Notes: generated by a model not told the origin, from the letters alone. A stretch of DNA of 64,000 bases from Lewinellaceae bacterium (GCA_016712415.1 JADJRC010000008.1:62001-126000), one strand, 5' to 3'. Shown: positions 43,422-53,308, counted from the stretch's first letter. Numbers and translations: made by a program.

Positions 43422-46400
43422 TCAATGTTCGTAAATCTGCGGGCTATCGTTGTTGTTGGACACGATGATGAGTTGTTTTCCGCCGGTACTGTTCAGCGAG
43501 AGCATATCGCGCGCTTCACGCATGGCCCAGAAGCCGCTTTCCATGTTGTTGTACCAGGAAAAATTGCCCTTGCCGTCGCCGGTCAGCAGTGTTCCGTTGC
43601 CGGCATCGCAGCGGTTGGTTTCTACTTCAAGGCCGTATTTATTGCCGGCAAGCAGGAGGTCTGTCTTGCCGTCGCCATTGAAGTCGCCTGTAATAATTCC
43701 TTGAACAACAGATGCTTGTGCTTGTAGCGGCAATGAACGGCGCACAAATTTCCCGCCCTGATTCTCCCACCAGCAGGTTTCCAGAACATAACAGAAAAGG
43801 TTGAGCGAAGCGTCGAGATCTTTTTGCGGCCATACCTGATCCATGGTGGCATAACCGAAATCCTTGGCGTACAGAAATTTCTTCTTCAGGATGGGCATTT
43901 GTTTGTTCAGCACCTCTTTCTGCATCAGGGGATACAGTTTCCCGTTCTCATAATAGGCCGTGATCGGGTCGAGGGTACCGTTGTTGTCGAAGTCTTTGGC
44001 AAAGCAGCGCAGCGGCGCTTCCGCCGACACGCTGAAGCGGGTATTCAGGCCCAGGTTGCCCGTGACGAGGTCAAGGTCGCCGTCGCCATCGAGGTCTGCC
44101 GTTGCCAGCCTGAACCACAGGCCGTTGGATTTGTCGAAGCCCAGTTGGCCTCCGACATTTTGTAACTTGTTGTTTTTCAGTTTAAAAACCGTGACCGGCA
44201 TCCATTCACCCACGACAATCAGTTCCGGTTGGGGATCGCCGTCTATATTGGCCCAACTCAGGTCGGTCACCATGCCGCAGCGCTCGAATTCGGGCGCCAC
44301 TTCGGCGGTAACGTCGGTAAACCTGCTGCCGTCGTTGCGCAACACCAGGCTCCTCGGGGTAAGCGGCCATTTGGCGGGCGTCACCCGGCCCCCGATGAAC
44401 AGGTCCTGGTCGCCGTCGCCGTCGTAGTCGTACGGCGCCACGCGCAGCGCCACATCCTGGCTTTGCGGGATAGCGCCCTGCGCCTTGGCGTACTTGCCTT
44501 TGCCGTCCGTATTGATATACAGGCGGTTTTGCCAGGCCAGCGGACTGGTAGATTCCGCGCCGCCGCTGATGACGAACAGGTCCTGATCGCCGTCGCCGTC
44601 AGCGTCGAAAAATACAGCGCCGTGGTCTTCATATATTTTATCCAGTGCCCATGTGTCGGCTGATGCGGGGCGAAAACTGCCGGCGGGTGTCTGGACAAAC
44701 AGGGCCCCCGGATGGTCGAATGCGCCGCCGATAAAGAAGTCTTCGAGGCCGTCGCCGTTCACGTCGCCCTTGGCCATCAGCGGCCCGAGTTCCGAGACTT
44801 TCCACATGTTGAGCGGCCACTTTTCAAAGTCGTTGAAGTCGTTTTCCAGGTGCCGGAATTTGACCCCAGAGGACGCCGTTTTATCGTGGAACAATAGTGC
44901 CTGTGGCTTTGCCGGAACAAGGTGCGCCACGTAACCGGACGCATCGGAGTAATTCAGCGTAAGTCGTTGATTGGCAGGTACATTATCCAAAGTTTGTGTT
45001 TTTCCGTCGGGCCACCTGACCTCGAGTTTTTCCACCTGGGTGGCGGCGCCGAGCCCGAAATGAATCAGATGTTCCACGGAAGAAAATATACCGCGTGTCG
45101 GGTACAATTCTTGGAATTGCTGTTTGCCGTTGCCGTAATGGATCGACAGGGAGGCGCCGACTGCGAAAGGGTTCTTCGCGTTGCCTTTCAGCACGACCTG
45201 TAGGTAGTTGCTGTTCGGCCTGCCCTTGCTCTCGTTTTTATAAACAAAGGCGGGTTGTTCGAGGTTGTTGACCACCAGGTCGAGGTCGCCGTCGGCGTCC
45301 AGGTCGGACCAGGCTGCGCCGCAGGACCAGGCTGCCGGAATGGTCATCCATTTGCCGCTGATGTCCTCAAAAGCCCAGTCGCCGGTATTGCGGAAACCGA
45401 AATTGCGCAATTTATAGGTTGGTACAATCTTGAGAAAGTCCTGGAAATCGGGATAAATATCGCGCAGGCGTTTGCCGGCGTTGGCGTTCTGGATTTCGGT
45501 GAGGGTAAAATCGATGAAATCGCGGTTGGTGACTTCCCTGCGGTAGCCGTTGGTGACGTGCAGGTCGCGCAGTCCGTCGTTGTCCATATCGAACAGCAAT
45601 CCGCTCCACGACCAGTCGGTTTCAAACACGCGCGCCATGCAGGCGATATCGCTGAAGGTGCCGTTTCCGTTGTTGCGCTGCAGCACATTCCGGATCACCG
45701 GTTCAAAATAACCGTTTTGGATAAGGGCAGTGTGTTTGCTTTGGGTATTGGTGGCAAAAAACGATTTCCGGCGGTAGTTGTTGGCCGACAGCATATCGAC
45801 GGCAAAGAGATCGACCAGGCCGTCGTTGTCAAAATCGGTCAGGTCGGTACCCATGGTGTGCTGGGTGCAGTGCTGGAAGTACTGGTCGAGTTTGTCGCTG
45901 AACGTGCCGTTTTTGTTGTTGATATACAGGCGGTCGGGTTGTATAAAGTCATTGCCGACGTAGACATCCGGCCAGCCGTCGCGGTTGATATCGCTCACAC
46001 TGACGCTCAGCCCGTAGGCGAGGTTCCAGATACCGGATTTTTTGCTGACATCGGTGAATTTGCCGTTGTCGTTGCGGTACAGGCGGTCGCTGTCGTATTG
46101 GCCGCGCGGCACGAGGTAAGGGTGGTATTTGTCGTCGGGCCCGAGTTGGGCCTCGATTTTATTGGTATAAATGGCTTCTGTCGGGTAGTTGAGCAAGTAA
46201 CAGTCTAGGTCGCCGTCGCCGTCGTAATCAAAAAAGCTGGCGCCGGTGCTGGCGCTTTGGTCGTCGAGGCCGTATTCGTGCGAGCGCTCGGTAAACGTCA
46301 GGTTGCCGTTGTTGACCAGGAGTTTGTTGCGGCGTTTTTCGTTGTTTTCCACGCCGCCCCGGCAAATATAGAAGTCGGGCAGTCCGTCGGCGTTGATATC

Positions 46401-46841
46401 TACTGTTGTGGCGGATGTTTCGAAGCCCTCTTCGAGGCCGACGCCGGCAGCGTCGGTGATATCCCTGAACTTCAGGTTGCCCTGGTTCAGGTAAAGGCGG
46501 TTTTTCCCGTTGCTGCAGATGAAATAGATATCCGGCAGTCCGTCGTTGTTGATATCGGCGATGGCCAGCCCGCCGCCGTTGTACATGTTGATATTGGTAG
46601 TGATGTTGTTCTCGTAGGTTTCGATGATGAGGTTCTCAAAGTCGATACCGCTTTCTTCGGGACTTAGTAACTGCAGGACGGGGTTGGCTGCGGTCAGGGT
46701 TTCTTCTTCTTCCTGTAAAGTTGCGGGCTTGGACTGGTCGCCTTTGCCGCCGGATACACCTATATATATATAGGCGCAAATACAGGCGGTACAGGCAAGT
46801 CTGAAAGAAAAAGAGAAACGGGTTGTTTTTGCTTTTGCCAT
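43422..46841 (-). CDS. CRTAC1 family FG-GAP/ASPIC surface protein
   Basis: A 1139-residue protein. A hydrophobic N-terminal segment (RLACTACICAYIYIG) is a signal or lipoprotein anchor. At least ten FG-GAP/VCBS beta-propeller repeats show the calcium-loop form DxDxDGxxD (for example FFDYDGDGDLDCYLLN, DLDADGDLDLVVNNL, DYDGDGDQDLFIGG). At about residues 535-640 sits the ASPIC/UnbV domain (SVEHLIHFGLGAATQVEKLE and VRWPDGKTQTLDNVPANQRL). This is the typical CRTAC1/UnbV arrangement of large Bacteroidota secreted proteins, often near SusC/SusD genes (none here). ATG 46841 was preferred since a TACCTTTG -7 box covers the region of an upstream start at 46874; ATG 46856 remains possible. It is intact, in contrast with the surface-protein genes on either side. 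Confidence 0.92.
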   Translation of the reverse strand: MAKAKTTRFSFSFRLACTACICAYIYIGVSGGKGDQSKPATLQEEEETLTAANPVLQLLSPEESGIDFENLIIETYENNITTNINMYNGGGLAIADINNDGLPDIYFICSNGKNRLYLNQGNLKFRDITDAAGVGLEEGFETSATTVDINADGLPDFYICRGGVENNEKRRNKLLVNNGNLTFTERSHEYGLDDQSASTGASFFDYDGDGDLDCYLLNYPTEAIYTNKIEAQLGPDDKYHPYLVPRGQYDSDRLYRNDNGKFTDVSKKSGIWNLAYGLSVSVSDINRDGWPDVYVGNDFIQPDRLYINNKNGTFSDKLDQYFQHCTQHTMGTDLTDFDNDGLVDLFAVDMLSANNYRRKSFFATNTQSKHTALIQNGYFEPVIRNVLQRNNGNGTFSDIACMARVFETDWSWSGLLFDMDNDGLRDLHVTNGYRREVTNRDFIDFTLTEIQNANAGKRLRDIYPDFQDFLKIVPTYKLRNFGFRNTGDWAFEDISGKWMTIPAAWSCGAAWSDLDADGDLDLVVNNLEQPAFVYKNESKGRPNSNYLQVVLKGNAKNPFAVGASLSIHYGNGKQQFQELYPTRGIFSSVEHLIHFGLGAATQVEKLEVRWPDGKTQTLDNVPANQRLTLNYSDASGYVAHLVPAKPQALLFHDKTASSGVKFRHLENDFNDFEKWPLNMWKVSELGPLMAKGDVNGDGLEDFFIGGAFDHPGALFVQTPAGSFRPASADTWALDKIYEDHGAVFFDADGDGDQDLFVISGGAESTSPLAWQNRLYINTDGKGKYAKAQGAIPQSQDVALRVAPYDYDGDGDQDLFIGGRVTPAKWPLTPRSLVLRNDGSRFTDVTAEVAPEFERCGMVTDLSWANIDGDPQPELIVVGEWMPVTVFKLKNNKLQNVGGQLGFDKSNGLWFRLATADLDGDGDLDLVTGNLGLNTRFSVSAEAPLRCFAKDFDNNGTLDPITAYYENGKLYPLMQKEVLNKQMPILKKKFLYAKDFGYATMDQVWPQKDLDASLNLFCYVLETCWWENQGGKFVRRSLPLQAQASVVQGIITGDFNGDGKTDLLLAGNKYGLEVETNRCDAGNGTLLTGDGKGNFSWYNNMESGFWAMREARDMLSLNSTGGKQLIIVSNNNDSPQIYEH

Positions 46842-46871
46842 ATTATCTTCGTACATTGCACAAGTGGACGG

Positions 46872-46879
46872 CAAAGGTA
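46872..46879 (-). promoter_or_regulatory. Putative -7 box (TAnnTTTG) of the CRTAC1 gene
   Basis: TACCTTTG followed by C on the minus strand, 30 bases before the ATG at 46841. Confidence 0.55.
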
Positions 46880-47046
46880 GTTACTGCGGGTAAAATGCAG
46901 AACGGTAAATCGCCGGCGGATATCAATACATTGCCTTATCGTGTCCGGCCCATTTACCGAATAGCGGAAAAAACGGCCCATTCCCCGGAATTTACCCCCG
47001 TTTAAAAAAAAAAATGTGTTCGGGGCAAACAATCCGATAATGGAAA

Positions 47047-47054
47047 TATATTTG
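47047..47054 (+). promoter_or_regulatory. Putative -7 box (TAnnTTTG) in the gene-free region
   Basis: TATATTTG on the plus strand. No open frame of note follows until 47517. It could start the RNA that ends at the 47425 terminator, or a long leader of the surface-protein operon. Confidence 0.45.
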
Positions 47055-47060
47055 TGCGGT

Positions 47061-47425
47061 TTTATAAGTACCCACAGTTACAGATTTTAATCCGAGTAAT
47101 CTCATGAGAGTAGGTCCGCCGTACGGCCATTCGCGCCCGGCGTTGATACCAGACTAATCGGTCAGTATCTTTTTCCATCTCTCCAGTTCCGATTTCCGAT
47201 TTTTGGCAAAGTATTTGCTATTATTTTCCTTGAAGCCCTTTTTCATTCCGGAGTGGAATGATGATCGTGCACGGTTTGTTTGAGTTTGTTCTGCCGCGCT
47301 GGAGCGGTTATTCTTCTACTTTTTAATCTCATGAAAAAACGATGCGCCTTTATACACTTAACTGTGCCTTTTCCAAATAAGTATTGATAGTCGGGACTCC
47401 CCGGCTATCAATACTTATTTTTTTT
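47061..47425 (+). ncRNA. Candidate small RNA or terminated leader (promoter to terminator)
   Basis: About 365 bases between the TATATTTG box and a strong intrinsic terminator contain no protein-like frame. They have short complementary segments that could fold. If transcription starts at about 47061, most would stop at 47425, giving a small RNA. If the hairpin is conditional, it would act as an attenuator for the genes at 47517 onward. No known RNA family was recognised. Confidence 0.3.
47376..47425 (+). terminator. Strong intrinsic terminator upstream of the surface-protein operon
   Basis: Perfect 15-base arms AATAAGTATTGATAG (47376-47390) and CTATCAATACTTATT (47405-47419), inner GC pairs, then eight T residues (47418-47425). 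It lies 92 bases before the ATG of the 131-residue protein with no plus-strand gene upstream. Confidence 0.85.
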
Positions 47426-47516
47426 GTATAAAACTTTTTCTGCGCCGGATACTCCGGAAGGTGAGCCGCCAGAAACTTTGGTCACAAACATTTTTAAACT
47501 TTAAATTTTTTCACAC

Positions 47517-47912
47517 ATGAAAAGAACGTTCGCAAAACGTGGTATGATGCCGCTGCTCGTGGGGTTCTTCCTGTTTGGTGTTCTGATGCTCACGGCCGGC
47601 AAAGCCAGCGCGCAGACCTATAACTGGATGCAACCTGCTCAGGCGGTTCCCGTGCTGTTAACAGAAGCTGAGAACCAGAAAAGCGTAGTGAATGCAAACA
47701 CGCCCGGCACGCCGGCCTACGAAAATGCTATGGTTCACGTTTTGTTCTACCACGGTATCATCAACGAAATCGACGGCGGCAACGGCGTCGGTGGTGCAGT
47801 ACAAACTGCTTTTGACAAACTGACCACCGGCTCTTCGGTGTACTCGGTGTCACTCAGCAAATCCGCCAAACAGGCTCTGTTCAACGATGCCGTAGGCAAG
47901 TTGACTCTTTAA
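47517..47912 (+). CDS. Small secreted protein preceding the giant surface protein
   Basis: A 131-residue protein with a long signal peptide (residues 1-33, GKASAQT site). The mature part is about 98 residues: a region with TYNWMQPAQAVPVLLTEAEN, a helical middle (AYENAMVHVLFYHGIINEID) and an Ala/Lys-rich helical end (SKSAKQALFNDAVGKL). No T9SS sorting domain, lipobox or known motif. The codon choice (AAC, ACC, GGC, frequent) is like that of the giant gene 46 bases downstream and suggests high expression. Unknown function; a co-secreted partner or periplasmic factor of the giant protein is my inference. Confidence 0.78.
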   Translation: MKRTFAKRGMMPLLVGFFLFGVLMLTAGKASAQTYNWMQPAQAVPVLLTEAENQKSVVNANTPGTPAYENAMVHVLFYHGIINEIDGGNGVGGAVQTAFDKLTTGSSVYSVSLSKSAKQALFNDAVGKLTL

Positions 47913-48010
47913 TTTTATTGTTTCATCTCTTTTTGAAATTCGTAACAATCATTATCTCATGAAAAAGAGAAATCTTACACTTTGGGCTTTGGCATTGCTG
48001 GGTTGTCTGT

Positions 48011-48958
48011 ATGGAGCACAGGCTTTCGCGCAGGTCAATGTCAATATGCCTTTTAACACGGGTCAGGTTACCTTTACGGTTAACCCCGCCGGTGCTTTCT
48101 TTAACTTTTTACGACAACGGTGGACCGGCGGCTAACTACGCCAACAACTCCATCCCGGCAGCTTCTGCCGTAACATTTGCTCCGAGTAACAACCCGAACA
48201 ACAAAATCCGGGTTAACTTCTCCTCACACTCTACGGAGGCACAGTTTGACGCCCTCTATATTCGTGACGGTAACACGCAGGCTGCTCCGCTGTTCGCCAG
48301 CGCCAACCCTGCTACGCTGGGTGGTTTCCCTGCAGGCGGCTGGTACGGCACACAGCTCACCGGTCTGCAGTTCCAGGCCGGCCCGGCTAACCCAACCGGC
48401 GCCCTGAACTTCTCGTTCGGCTCCGACGGTTCTGTCAGCGGCACGGGTTGGGCAGCCACCATCACAGAGTTCTTTCAGCCGCCCTGTTTGACGGCTCCGG
48501 CCAACATCACGGTTGGTACGAACCAGAACTCCTGCGATGCCACGCCAAATCTTAACCTGCCTGGTCAGAGCACACCCGGCTGTGCAACCACTGCCGGGTT
48601 CTTTATCCGTTACCAGGTGAACGGCGGCGCTTTTGTAAATATCGCGCAGCCCTACCCGGCTAACGTAGCCGTTGGTCCGTTGACCCCCGGCATAGCAGTG
48701 ATCACCTGGCAGCTCCTCGATGCTGCCGGCGCCATCCAAAACGTTGTAACCAACACAGTTACGGTTATCGACAACGTATTGCCGACGATCACCTGCCCGC
48801 CGAACATCTTCTCCAACCTCGATCCGGGTTTGTGCTGCCAGATTTTCTCCTGGCCGGAACCCGCGTTCTCCGACAACTGCCTGTTCGCGGGCTACACCTC
48901 CGGTGACGCTGCAGCAGAACGTAGCCTTCACCAACTACTGGACGGGCTACTCTGTTGA
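48011..48958 (+). CDS. Giant surface protein, segment 1 (CUB-like and HYR-like)
   Basis: Coding sense in this frame begins at about 48100, after the first break; the part before that is out of frame. A CUB-like domain (TFYDNGGPAANYANNSIPA, KIRVNFSSHSTEAQFDALYI, GTQLTGLQFQ) is followed by two HYR-like units (APANITVGTNQNSCDATPNL; TITCPPNIFSNLDPGLCC). The frame leaves the homology after NCLFAGYT and stops at 48958. Deleting one base there continues to PVTLQQNVAFTNYW of the next segment. Confidence 0.75.
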   Translation: MEHRLSRRSMSICLLTRVRLPLRLTPPVLSLTFYDNGGPAANYANNSIPAASAVTFAPSNNPNNKIRVNFSSHSTEAQFDALYIRDGNTQAAPLFASANPATLGGFPAGGWYGTQLTGLQFQAGPANPTGALNFSFGSDGSVSGTGWAATITEFFQPPCLTAPANITVGTNQNSCDATPNLNLPGQSTPGCATTAGFFIRYQVNGGAFVNIAQPYPANVAVGPLTPGIAVITWQLLDAAGAIQNVVTNTVTVIDNVLPTITCPPNIFSNLDPGLCCQIFSWPEPAFSDNCLFAGYTSGDAAAERSLHQLLDGLLC

Positions 48959-51800
48959 CCTGAACAACCTCAATGCCGTTCAGAACATGGACATCACGAA
49001 TGTGAACGTTCAGGCTTCTCTGGCGGGTAACGGCGCAGGCGTTTACAGCCTTCGTTGCTACATGCGCAACGGTACAGGTGTAGGTTTTGAAGGCAACGCT
49101 GCCGGCTGGACGCTCGCAGGCGAGATTCAGGCCAACATCACGGCCGGTTTCCCGACCGTGTTGCTGTACGACATCCCTGTTACCTGGACGATTCCCGCAG
49201 GTGGCACCGCCGGTGTTTACATTGTGGCTAACAACGGCGCCGGTACAGGTGTTCGTGTAGTTGCTACGATAAACAACGCACCGACCCAGGATGCCAACCT
49301 CCAGATCGACAACGCACCCGGTCGCTGGGTGAACGGTCTGTTCGCAGGTGTTGCATTCCCGGCTGAAAACCCGCGCCCGCAGATGCGCGTCAGCTACAGC
49401 CTGCAAAACCCGACCAAACTGGAGCAAATCGCAGGCCCGCTGCCGGGCAGCGAATTCTGCAAAGACCAGTCGCCTTACACGATTATCTACCGCGTAACGG
49501 ACGGTTTCAACAACACGGCTACCTGCTCGTTCACCATCGCAGTAGCTGAATACTCGAACCCGGTTGCTACACTCGTTTGCAACGACTTCGTATATGTATC
49601 GCTCGATGCTGATTGCACGGAAGAACTGAACGCCGACCAGATTCTGGAAGGTGGCCCGTACGGCTGCTACGACGACTACATCGTACAACTCGACAAAACA
49701 CCGCCTTACGGCAACGGCCCATGGGTACCTGGTATCCTCGGCCCGCAAGACATAGGCAAAACATATGCTGTTCAGGTGATTGATCCTGACACCGGCAACA
49801 AATGCTGGGGCAACCTGAAAGTGGAAGACAAACTTCCGCCGGTACTGGTTTGCACGGACAAAATCGTTGCGTGCAACTCGCTCGCAGATCCGGCAGAACT
49901 GCCCGTACCTGTTGTGAAGTCCGGCAAAGCGAACTTCGCTATTAATGACGGTCCCAATGTGATAAATATCCCGGTTGGTCCGGGCGCTACGATCAACGAC
50001 GTGAACGTAGTATTCCAAACCAACCACACGTGGGTAGGCGACATCAGCGCTACGCTGACTTCTCCTGCAGGCACGCAAATCAGCCTCTTCGGACAGCCTG
50101 GTGCAGGCGGCTGTACAGGTGACGGTATGGATGTTGTCTTCGACGACGAAGCTACCCTGACCCAGGCCCAGTTCCTCGCAACTTGCGGCAACAACCCGGC
50201 AATCGCCGGCACGTACCAGCCTGCCAACCCGCTTTCCGCATTCGACGGCGAAAGCACGGGCGGTACCTGGGTACTCTCTGTTACTGACGGTGTAGGCGGC
50301 GACGTCGGCCCGGTCAGCTTCGCACAGATCAACATTCAAGGCACTTCGGAAAGCCCCGGCTTCCCGAACGATCTTGCTATCAACGTAAACGTATTCCAGA
50401 CGGGCAACCAGACTTACCTCGTAACAGCAGGTTCAGGCTCGCCTACGGTTGAGAACTGCTCCGACGTTACCCTGTCTTATCAGGATGCTGTCATCGCGCA
50501 AAACTGCCAGACGACCGGCCTGACGAAAAAGGTAAATCGTAAATGGACGGCTATTGACGCGTCCGGCAACACCAAAACCTGCGTACAGGTATTGAGCTTT
50601 ATTGCACCGACCCTGGACGACGTGACGAATCCGCCGAACTACGACGGTGTAAACAATCCTGCTATTTCCTGCACGGGTTCGTACCCGACGCCTGATGTAC
50701 TCGAAGGACTGGGCCTGCAAGGCTATCCTTATGTATTCGATGAGCCGGATGGCTGCACCATCGGCTGGACTTACGACGACGCAGTAATTGAAGTTTGCGA
50801 CGGTACTTACAAAGTCCGCCGCCAGTGGGTAATCATCGACTGGTGCACCGGCGGCAGCCTGGAAGTAAACCAGATCATCAAAGTACTTGACGATCAAGGT
50901 CCTTCTATCTCCTGCCCGGCCAACCTGACGATCAGCACCGATCCGTTCACTTGCTGCGCGCAGTACAACCTGCCCGACGTAATTATCTCCGACAACTGCT
51001 CGCGCATCAACAATATCAGCGGCATGATCATCGGTATCGATCCGTTTACGTTCGATACGATCGGCATGTTCCCGATTGGTGGTACGCTGACTTCTTTCCC
51101 CGGCAACAACCTGTGGAATCCTGATACCCTCGGCGCATTCGGCGTAACGCCTTGCCTGCCCGAAGGTACGCACACGGTGGTTTACATGGCTGAAGACGAC
51201 TGCGGCAACACGAGCACCTGCACGTTCCGCCTGACGGTACGCGACTTCGTGCCTCCGGTAGCTGCTTGCGACGAACACACGACGGTTGCTATCGGCATCG
51301 ACGATCCGTACGACTGCTACGAGCCGGCTGACGGCTGCGACGGCGCCGGTGTAACGTGGGTGAAAGCCACTACGTTCGACGACGGTTCTTACGACAATTG
51401 CAACAATATCAAAATGACGATCCGCCGTATGCCTGAGGCAGACGGTACGTACAGCGACTGCATCGACGGCCTTAACTCGATCAACGGCCACCCGCCGTGC
51501 GACGACTTCTTCCCGGATTTCCCGACGGAATTCGAACGCGCTATCTCTGAAGGTGACTCGATCAAGTTCTACTGCTGCGAAGTAGGTACTTCCCAGACGG
51601 TTGTACTCCGCATTTACCAACTTGATGCTTTCGGCAACTTCTCCATCGGACCTGATGGCACGCCGATCTTCAACGAGTGTATGATTGAAGTTGAAGTACA
51701 GGACAAAATCAAGCCTGCCTGCGTATCGCCGGCTAACGTAACAGTAGAGCGAGAGCTTTCGACCCGAGCCTCTGGGCTTACGGCAAAGCTACTGTCTTAG
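48903..51800 (+). CDS. Giant surface protein, segment 2 (P-domain and Cys-rich repeats)
   Basis: 965 codons. An N-terminal jelly-roll-like region runs to about residue 170. At about 345-480 there is a proprotein convertase P-domain (INDVNVVFQTNHTWVGDISA, LTSPAGTQISLFGQPG, GTWVLSVTDGVGGDVGPVS). It is surrounded by Cys-paired repeats typical of Saprospiraceae surface proteins (WVIIDWCTGGSLEVNQIIKV, EGTHTVVYMAEDDCGNTSTC). The last 15 or so codons after SPANVTVE are out of frame. The native continuation, FDPSLWAYGKATVLDNC, is in the frame of segment 3. Confidence 0.8.
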   Translation: MTLQQNVAFTNYWTGYSVDLNNLNAVQNMDITNVNVQASLAGNGAGVYSLRCYMRNGTGVGFEGNAAGWTLAGEIQANITAGFPTVLLYDIPVTWTIPAGGTAGVYIVANNGAGTGVRVVATINNAPTQDANLQIDNAPGRWVNGLFAGVAFPAENPRPQMRVSYSLQNPTKLEQIAGPLPGSEFCKDQSPYTIIYRVTDGFNNTATCSFTIAVAEYSNPVATLVCNDFVYVSLDADCTEELNADQILEGGPYGCYDDYIVQLDKTPPYGNGPWVPGILGPQDIGKTYAVQVIDPDTGNKCWGNLKVEDKLPPVLVCTDKIVACNSLADPAELPVPVVKSGKANFAINDGPNVINIPVGPGATINDVNVVFQTNHTWVGDISATLTSPAGTQISLFGQPGAGGCTGDGMDVVFDDEATLTQAQFLATCGNNPAIAGTYQPANPLSAFDGESTGGTWVLSVTDGVGGDVGPVSFAQINIQGTSESPGFPNDLAINVNVFQTGNQTYLVTAGSGSPTVENCSDVTLSYQDAVIAQNCQTTGLTKKVNRKWTAIDASGNTKTCVQVLSFIAPTLDDVTNPPNYDGVNNPAISCTGSYPTPDVLEGLGLQGYPYVFDEPDGCTIGWTYDDAVIEVCDGTYKVRRQWVIIDWCTGGSLEVNQIIKVLDDQGPSISCPANLTISTDPFTCCAQYNLPDVIISDNCSRINNISGMIIGIDPFTFDTIGMFPIGGTLTSFPGNNLWNPDTLGAFGVTPCLPEGTHTVVYMAEDDCGNTSTCTFRLTVRDFVPPVAACDEHTTVAIGIDDPYDCYEPADGCDGAGVTWVKATTFDDGSYDNCNNIKMTIRRMPEADGTYSDCIDGLNSINGHPPCDDFFPDFPTEFERAISEGDSIKFYCCEVGTSQTVVLRIYQLDAFGNFSIGPDGTPIFNECMIEVEVQDKIKPACVSPANVTVERELSTRASGLTAKLLS

Positions 51801-51853
51801 ACAACTGCTGCCTTGATACTGCCGCTGTACACACATACCAGGGCCAGTGCGGT

Positions 51854-52783
51854 TTGTCGCACTCGGTGAACTACAACCTGTTCGACACCGTTTGTAACCG
51901 CGGTACCATCACCCGCACGTTCCGTGCATGGGATTGCCACGGCCAATCGAGCCAGTGCACCCAGCGCATCATCGTTAACTACGAACAGGACTACTTCGTG
52001 AAGTTCCCGAACGACGTTATCGTAACGGCTTGCGACGGCACGGGCAACTACGGTGAGCCGGTATTCTTCGGCGAAGACTGCGAACTGCTTGGCGTATCGC
52101 ACGAAGACCAGGTGTTCACGGTTGTACCGGATGCCTGCTTGAAAATCGAGCGTACCTGGACGATCATCAACTGGTGTACCTACAACCCGAACGCTGGTTG
52201 TGTAATCGTACCGAACCCGAACCCGAACGCAACGACGAACAACACGCAGAACCTGCCGGGCCCGACCGTATCGGCCTGCGGCACGCCTGCTCCGTGGAAC
52301 CCGACGGTCGTAGCGATCGCACCGGGTCAGCCGCAGACGAACTTCTGCACGTTCTACGACGCTAACGCGAACTGCTACAAGTACAAACAGATCATCAAGA
52401 TCATCGACACGCAGAAACCGACGGCAGACTGCCCGGCTTCGCCTGTTGAATACTGCGATGTGACGACAAACGATCCGCTGCTGTGGAACCAGTCGTACTG
52501 GTGGGATGCAGCAACCGAATCGCACGACCTGTGCGAAGGCAATGCTCCGCTGTCGATCACGGCAACCGACGCATGCTCGGGCGCTAACGTGAACATCTCG
52601 TACCTGCTGTTCCTCGACCTGGACGGCGACGGTTCGATGGAAACGGTAGTAAGCAGCAACAACCCGCCGGCTCCCGGCACGGTGAACTACAACAACGCAG
52701 GTACGCCGAACTACTCTGGTGGCACCTCGCGCGTATTCGACGGTCGTCCGGTACTCCCCGAACGAGATCTACCGCTGGGCTAA
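51854..52783 (+). CDS. Giant surface protein, segment 3
   Basis: 309 codons from an internal TTG; the frame is open and protein-like from about 51765. Cys-rich repeats include TITRTFRAWDCHGQSSQCTQ, KIERTWTIINWCTYNP and ADCPASPVEYCDVTTNDPLL. From residue about 215 the sequence is clearly paralogous to residues 35-120 of the intact protein at 59947 (ISYLLFLDLDGDGSMETVVS, NYSGGTSRVFDGRPV). It loses homology after GRPV at the fourth break. Confidence 0.72.
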   Translation: MSHSVNYNLFDTVCNRGTITRTFRAWDCHGQSSQCTQRIIVNYEQDYFVKFPNDVIVTACDGTGNYGEPVFFGEDCELLGVSHEDQVFTVVPDACLKIERTWTIINWCTYNPNAGCVIVPNPNPNATTNNTQNLPGPTVSACGTPAPWNPTVVAIAPGQPQTNFCTFYDANANCYKYKQIIKIIDTQKPTADCPASPVEYCDVTTNDPLLWNQSYWWDAATESHDLCEGNAPLSITATDACSGANVNISYLLFLDLDGDGSMETVVSSNNPPAPGTVNYNNAGTPNYSGGTSRVFDGRPVLPERDLPLG

Positions 52784-53156
52784 CCACCAGTCGGTATCGG
52801 GCACTACCCGCACGGCAGCCGTACAGTGGAAAACGCTTCCGCAAATGCCGACGCCGAACAACCAGCTCGGCTCGCCTGGCATCGTACCGCAACTGCCTTA
52901 CGGCACGCACAAGATCAAATGGACGATCACGGACGGCTGCGGCAACGAGACGTACTGCGAATACACGTTCGTAGTGAAAGACTGCAAAGCACCGACTGTT
53001 GTATGCTTCAACGGCCTGAGCGTCAATATCATGCCGACGCAAATGGTAGTACTGTGGGCAACTGACTTCCTGCAATATGCAGAAGACAACTGCACGCCGA
53101 CGTCGAAACTGAAATACGCGATCCGTCGCGCAGGTCAGGCACCGGCTTCCCGGTAG
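52719..53156 (+). CDS. Giant surface protein, segment 4
   Basis: Native sequence begins at SPNEIYRWANHQSVSG (about 52755). It continues with LPYGTHKIKWTITDGCGNET and FVVKDCKAPTVVCFNGLSVN, parallel to the 59947 protein. The frame stops at 53156 just after YAIRRAG; one missing base would lead into GTGFPVDALGNPITS of segment 5. Confidence 0.7.
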   Translation: MAPRAYSTVVRYSPNEIYRWANHQSVSGTTRTAAVQWKTLPQMPTPNNQLGSPGIVPQLPYGTHKIKWTITDGCGNETYCEYTFVVKDCKAPTVVCFNGLSVNIMPTQMVVLWATDFLQYAEDNCTPTSKLKYAIRRAGQAPASR

Positions 53157-53308
53157 ATGCACTGGGCAACCCGATCACCAGCGTAACGTTTACGTGCGCC
53201 GATCTGGGCGAACAGACGATCGAACTGTGGGCACAGGATCTGGCAGGCAATGCCGACTTCTGCGCAGCAACGGTAGACATCCAGGACAACAACAACAACT
53301 GTGGCAAC

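Noticed and set aside
48789..50339. 516-codon open frame on the minus strand
   Set aside because: Shadow of the giant surface gene: antisense frames stay open because of its codon bias. The translated sequence has no family features. Similar shadows were rejected at 50433-51620, 51797-52525 and 53135-54331.
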